Source: Bartonella rattaustraliani AUST/NH4
GTDB taxonomy: Bacteria > Pseudomonadota > Alphaproteobacteria > Rhizobiales > Rhizobiaceae
Length of the DNA: 39,343 nucleotides
Direction of reading: 5' to 3'
Assembly (NCBI RefSeq): GCF_000312565.1
Contig: NZ_CALW02000064.1
Coordinates: forward strand, 1 to 39,343
Part shown: piece by piece, positions 35,548 through 39,343 of the stretch
Position numbering within the stretch: position 1 is the stretch's first letter
Layout of the letters: each line of letters begins with the position of its first letter
The notes under the pieces: model-generated
The model's input: only the letters and a program-made list of their open reading frames with translations
Database searches by the model: none
Told to the model about the DNA's origin: nothing
Program-made: the position numbers and the translations under genes

Positions 35548-36682
35548 AGTGTCCTTCCTGTATAAACCACACGCATAGAATAAAAAGAAGAAATGCTGAA
35601 ATAGAGAATATGAGGGTATAATTCTCTGTTACATAGAAAAGCCAAGTAAACATATATGCAGCTATTGCTTGTGATAAGGCAAATGCTGATACTGCTCTGC
35701 TCCAGATAATCTGCTGAATTTGTGAATCAGATGAAGACAACTCTCCTATTAAGCCAAGATATAAGGGTACAATGCCAGGGGTGGCAGCACCCATAATAAA
35801 AGCTGATAGTGACAACGCGATCTTCAAATCAGGGAATAATAACAATAGCAACGAGGCAAATAACTGCACAAAATTTGTAAAAAGAATCGCTGAGCGATAC
35901 GATGTTCTCTTGGCTGCTATGCCCAATATTATGGTTCCTAAAAACGCACCAAAAGCATAAACTAGCCAAATAATAGAAGCAAAATAGGTTAATGGTATTG
36001 TGCGAAGTAAAACAAAATTCACAAGAAACAATATGTATGGCATCAATGCTGCAACGTTTATGCCATATGTGAAATATAGGAAATAATCTATTCGCTTAGA
36101 CTTATACGTCTTTTTAATATGCTCAAAGTTCGTGTTGGGCATAAACCGGTAGGTTATTGTAAAAAACACAAGAGTGATTAAAAAGAGAGCCCCCCAATAA
36201 TAATATACCTTAATACTTGCTATCACAGGCGTAAATAAAGCAGACAATAGCAAGCCCAATCCTGCCCCCGAGAACATTATGCCACCAGAACGGGCGCGAT
36301 CTTTTGGATCTATAGCCGATAACAAAGTCGGAGCAGCCACAGCTGTTAAGACTCCACCCGATAAACCTACAATAAAACGCCACATCATAAACCACAAAGT
36401 TCCATACGGATAACAACAGCATAGAAAAGCCAAGCCACTCATGAAGAATGCTAGCCTCAATGCATATCTGGGAGAGGTAAGGCGTAAAATATAAGGGGAT
36501 GAAAAAGCACCGATAAAATAACCTAAAAAGCTTGCAGAACCTACCAAAAAAACATGATTTTCATCAAGCCAACCTTGGCTTATAAGATAAGGCATTGCAG
36601 GCGTATAAGCAAAGCGTGATAAACCTATACCAACCAAGGATGCTGCAAATCCACTTAATACGTACTTGACCGTTTTATTCAT
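35519..36682 (-). CDS. YbfB/YjiJ-family MFS transporter
   Basis: A 387-residue carrier with about 12 hydrophobic segments. The start, GFAASLVGIGLSRFAYTPAMPYLI, is the signature of the YbfB/YjiJ branch of the major facilitator superfamily. A loop between helices 2 and 3 (SSPYILRLTSPRYALR) and the central cytoplasmic loop with FEHIKKTYKSKRI (about 195) are visible. The direction and substrate of this branch are largely unknown; members often sit beside oxidoreductases or regulators. It starts 29 bases after the nitronate monooxygenase-like gene and overlaps the FAD gene by 29 bases. Likely role: uptake or export of the substrate or product of the two flanking enzymes. Confidence 0.85.
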   Translation of the reverse strand: MNKTVKYVLSGFAASLVGIGLSRFAYTPAMPYLISQGWLDENHVFLVGSASFLGYFIGAFSSPYILRLTSPRYALRLAFFMSGLAFLCCCYPYGTLWFMMWRFIVGLSGGVLTAVAAPTLLSAIDPKDRARSGGIMFSGAGLGLLLSALFTPVIASIKVYYYWGALFLITLVFFTITYRFMPNTNFEHIKKTYKSKRIDYFLYFTYGINVAALMPYILFLVNFVLLRTIPLTYFASIIWLVYAFGAFLGTIILGIAAKRTSYRSAILFTNFVQLFASLLLLLFPDLKIALSLSAFIMGAATPGIVPLYLGLIGELSSSDSQIQQIIWSRAVSAFALSQAIAAYMFTWLFYVTENYTLIFSISAFLLFILCVWFIQEGHYGYKQKKNY

Positions 36683-36711
36683 TTTTATTTTAGCTTTAGA
36701 TTCGCTTTTTC

Positions 36712-37776
36712 TTAGCCCTGTATAGAGTGAGTGTACTCATCTTCTAACTCTGCGATAATTTGTGCGGCCGGAATAAAACGCGCCAAGAAAGCACTTTGTC
36801 CCGCCCAAAAAGGACCTATATCAAGCTCTTCTCGTAAGAGCATAACTTTTTGCAGCTGCTTGAAGGCATCATAGCCATAAGGATATTCCGGAATATCCTT
36901 ATCGGTCACACTCATCGCCCATTGGACAAACGGCGTCATTATTGACCGTGCAGGCCGCCCAGAAATAGCTCGCGTTAAAACTGTTGGTATGGATTTATCA
37001 GACTTCAATAGATTTTTATGATAATGACTCGCGCCACTTTCGCTACAACCTATAAAGGCACTTCCTAATTGTACCCCCTGCGCACCCACAAGCATAATGC
37101 TCGCTATATCAGCTCCAGTCATTATACCGCCCGCAGCAATTATAGGAAGTGACAAGTGTTGAGACAAAAGCCGAGTCAAAACATACGTTGATAATTTCTC
37201 GTCGAATTGTGAAAGATTAAATTGCCCCCGGTGTCCTCCTGCCTCAAAGCCTTGAGCAATTACTGCATCCAAACCCTTGGCTGCAATTTTTTTCCCCTCC
37301 TCAAGACAAGTTGCAGTAGCTATAAGTTTAGCACCAGTCTGTCGAAAGATGTCAACGATATCATCATCAGGAACACCAAAATGAAAGCTAATAATATCAG
37401 GATCTTGTGCAGCGACAGCGATAGCTAAAGCCTTATTATTTTTAATAGAGGCGTATATATTCTTAAGAGGAGTCTTTAAAATTGTTTCCCCACCTAAAAA
37501 ATGATCGTTTAGTTTCGTTCGCCAACGAGAATCTTTCTCTGTCTCCACGCGCAGAAAGGGATCATGGCAAAAAAGATTAATATTAAATGGACGATCAGTT
37601 AATGCTTTCGTTTTTTGAATTAACGAAACTGCTTCATCCGGCCCTAAGCCGCCAATAGCTATCGAACCAACCGCACCAAAATTAGATACGGCAGCCGCCA
37701 TCTCAGGCGTCGATACACCAGCCATAGGCGCTTGTATTATTAAAGAGCGTATATCTTTAGGTAATGCAGCTAACAC
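36712..37776 (-). CDS. nitronate monooxygenase-like flavoprotein (NMO / 2-nitropropane dioxygenase family)
   Basis: A 354-residue FMN-dependent TIM-barrel protein. Class I NMO motifs are present: IIQAPMAGVSTPEMAAAVSN near the start, QGFEAGGHRG with the catalytic-type His at about 182, LPIIAAGGI, and GAQGVQLGSAF. These enzymes oxidise alkyl nitronates, including the toxin 3-nitropropionate; FabK-type enoyl-ACP reductases share the fold, but the AGGHRG with its following residues suits NMO better. I prefer GTG 37776 because GAGGG lies 5 bases ahead; a TTG at 37788 is also in frame. It is first in the operon with the MFS and FAD genes, so its promoter should lie in 37789-38000. Confidence 0.82.
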   Translation of the reverse strand: MLAALPKDIRSLIIQAPMAGVSTPEMAAAVSNFGAVGSIAIGGLGPDEAVSLIQKTKALTDRPFNINLFCHDPFLRVETEKDSRWRTKLNDHFLGGETILKTPLKNIYASIKNNKALAIAVAAQDPDIISFHFGVPDDDIVDIFRQTGAKLIATATCLEEGKKIAAKGLDAVIAQGFEAGGHRGQFNLSQFDEKLSTYVLTRLLSQHLSLPIIAAGGIMTGADIASIMLVGAQGVQLGSAFIGCSESGASHYHKNLLKSDKSIPTVLTRAISGRPARSIMTPFVQWAMSVTDKDIPEYPYGYDAFKQLQKVMLLREELDIGPFWAGQSAFLARFIPAAQIIAELEDEYTHSIQG

Positions 37777-37788
37777 AGTAGCCCTCAA

Positions 37789-39232
37789 AATTGATGATTT
37801 GGAAATTCATCACCTATAATGCTTTTGAAACTATAGATGGGAAATGCGAATAACAACACCGCTTACTTTCGCTCCACACCGCTTATATCAAGGGAGTAAT
37901 AAGAGAATTAAAGCTTCGTTCATTTTCATATCCAGCGGCGATATATATAAAAAAATATACGATTGCAACGATTCATTATTATGATCAATTGTGATATATA
38001 CAGTTTTTCTATAACCTTAAATCTACCTCATTAGGCTGGCCGTGATATATCTTATTTGTTCAGCATAGTAGATGAAAAATTATAAACAGTTTTTTTGATG
38101 AAAGTCTTATAATTTCAAGAAAAACAAAGAGAACCAAATCACTGTAAAGATCACCTCGCCCTTAAGTTTTGTAAACGGTATTTTGTATCTCATCTGAGCC
38201 TGCAAAACTTTATAGTGCTAAAATCAATCAACTCTCATGATAACATCAATAGAGTTTAAGCATTTGCCACCATTCTTGGTATGGAAATAAGCCGGAATTT
38301 TAGGACAGCCTTTATTGCATGCAGTAAGCTTTTGAGAAAACACACGAAGATTAACTGTTTCTAGTGAATCTTAAAAAAAGATTCGAACACATGATCGGTA
38401 TAATACTTTCACCGTCATGATTGAAAATATGCCGAGAGCAGAAATCAAACCAGCATAAGGCGCTGCAATATAAAGCTTGCTTGTTCTTGTTTTCAGAACA
38501 ATTATTTGTTGCAATACAAGGGAAAGTGTAGAGATTTTAAACTCAAAGGAATTCAATACACCGCTGTTAGTACCAAAAAACTTTCATATGCCAAAATAGC
38601 ATAGCTTAAAAAGCCCAGTATTTTCAGTTTTTTTGCTGTTTGCAATTAACTTCCTCTCTGTATAAATCCCCCCGTTTTTCTCTAATTTTTCTCCTGCATA
38701 TCTCCTTGCCCTGAAAAACACCATATTTAGAAAAGAGAAGTACACAGCTCTTCTAGTCATGGAGAATCAAAGCTTTCGTCATTGACTAGTTTGCACTCGT
38801 CTATGCCTAGTTATTTTCCACCAATGGGCTATCGTAACACATTATCGATGGCTTTAATAATGGAACCACATCTTGTATGCTTTCTTGCTTCCAGTCCAAA
38901 AAACAAACTTTCGAGAGGCTAAAGGTCTTCTTAAGCTCATTGGTCAGTTCTTGCTTCTATTTTTTAACCCTATCAGTAGCGTTCTGATCTTTCCATAAAA
39001 TGCTGCAGCCCGTTGTGGCAAGCAAACATCACAATATCCACTGTAGTATAGTATGCTGACAATGAATTGATTTATAATGATAATTCACTGTTTTGCATGT
39101 TGAATGAGAGTCTCGAATAACGTAAGATTCTCTCATTCCAAACCTGTTTATGTTGAATCAATCAAAATCATTCGCTTGCACCTCACAAGTGGGATGAATG
39201 TGTGGATAAATTTATATAAGAAAGGACTAAAA
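37789..39232. other. 1.4-kb decayed interval upstream of the flavoprotein operon
   Basis: No intact gene. The left part (37789-38000) should hold the operon promoter; it is A/T-rich with TA-rich runs near 37940-37960. A minus-strand open stretch at 38224-38358 encodes VFSQKLTACNKGCPKI and 24 further residues without a start. Another at 38371-38556 has a hydrophobic stretch (SKLYIAAPYAGLISALGIFS) like a membrane-protein fragment. Both look like gene debris. A 9-bp inverted repeat at 39102-39138 precedes the integrase remnant. Confidence 0.45.
39102..39138. repeat. 9-base inverted repeat upstream of the integrase remnant
   Basis: GAATGAGAG (39102-39110) and CTCTCATTC (39130-39138) are perfect inverted copies with a 19-base centre, about 95 bases before the integrase ATG. 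Possible recombinase arm or operator site, or an RNA hairpin in the leader. Confidence 0.4.
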
Positions 39233-39343
39233 ATGGCTCTTATGAACCGTCTTAAGTGCCAAGGGCTGTCGCAATATTGGGTGCTGGTAAAGTGAATGAT
39301 GGTGCCGGCTTGTACCTTCATAAGCGTAAAGATGGTGGCGCTC
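39233..39343 (+). pseudogene. start of a tyrosine integrase gene, frameshifted and cut by the window edge
   Basis: ATG at 39233 follows AAAGGA and encodes MALMNRL, then the frame stops at TGA 39293. In another frame from about 39256 the DNA reads RAVAILGAGKVNDGAGLYLH and on to KRKDGGA. This is the arm-binding N-terminus of phage and island integrases (DUF4102 type), normally close to LTARAVATLGAGKYNDGAGLYLHK. Loss of one base (or gain of two) near 39253-39262 explains the break. The catalytic domain would lie beyond the window, so I cannot tell how much survives. Confidence 0.6.

Noticed and set aside
38371-38556. Possible TRAP-transporter small permease fragment
   Set aside because: The membrane-type segment is suggestive, but there is no motif specific enough to name a family.
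1-39343. CRISPR arrays, rRNA genes or insertion sequences
   Set aside because: No regularly spaced repeats with unique spacers, no rRNA signature and no transposase or terminal inverted repeats were seen.

Overview
The window looks like a chromosome segment of a Bartonella-like alphaproteobacterium (Hyphomicrobiales). This rests on AT-rich DNA and on several linked gene blocks typical of Rhizobiales relatives: clpP-clpX-lon-hupB, ntrY-ntrX-trkA, ispDF-cinA-coq10-lipA-lpd-pdhCBA-ftsB, and NDUFA12-DUF2155. TrmFO and a RirA-type iron regulator point the same way. The genus is inferred from gene content and protein resemblance; no database search was possible.

Layout. 1-9530 is housekeeping: tRNA-Gly(TCC) and tRNA-Tyr(GTA), rlmB, a rhomboid protease, a DUF2155 protein, a complex I accessory subunit, gatB, tig, tRNA-Leu(TAG), trmFO and hupB. 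9727-14416 is the protease block lon, clpX, clpP. 15351-20336 holds trkA, ntrX and ntrY. Divergent from ntrY, rirA, ispDF and a pncC-type cinA gene run on the plus strand to 22658. 22748-30195 is a long minus-strand set that builds and loads the pyruvate dehydrogenase complex (ftsB, pdhA, pdhB, pdhC, lpd, lipA) and ends with a Coq10-like lipid-binding protein.

From 30196 to the window end the character changes to an accessory, decaying region. It holds a dam-type methylase broken by one extra base, an intact gpD-like phage late-control/tail gene with only the tail end of a gpX-like gene before it, a multiply frameshifted ParB/DNA-methylase remnant on the opposite strand, and at the extreme right the frameshifted start of a tyrosine integrase. 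Between these phage scraps sits an apparently intact minus-strand operon: a nitronate monooxygenase-like flavoenzyme, a YbfB/YjiJ-type MFS transporter, a 611-residue FAD/NAD(P)-binding protein, and a 56-codon gene that overlaps the end of the FAD gene and has a good ribosome-binding site. This operon is the best candidate for an undescribed system here: two flavin- or nucleotide-dependent enzymes, an exporter-type carrier and a tiny basic protein, preserved while the DNA on both sides decays. Its substrate cannot be read from the sequence.

Other points: ispDF appears to start with the rare codon ATT; NtrX lacks the GAFTGA loop of true sigma-54 activators; rirA occupies the place where relatives carry dusB-ntrB-ntrC; and the aat gene expected after DUF2155 is missing, leaving a gap with a Fur-box-like dyad.
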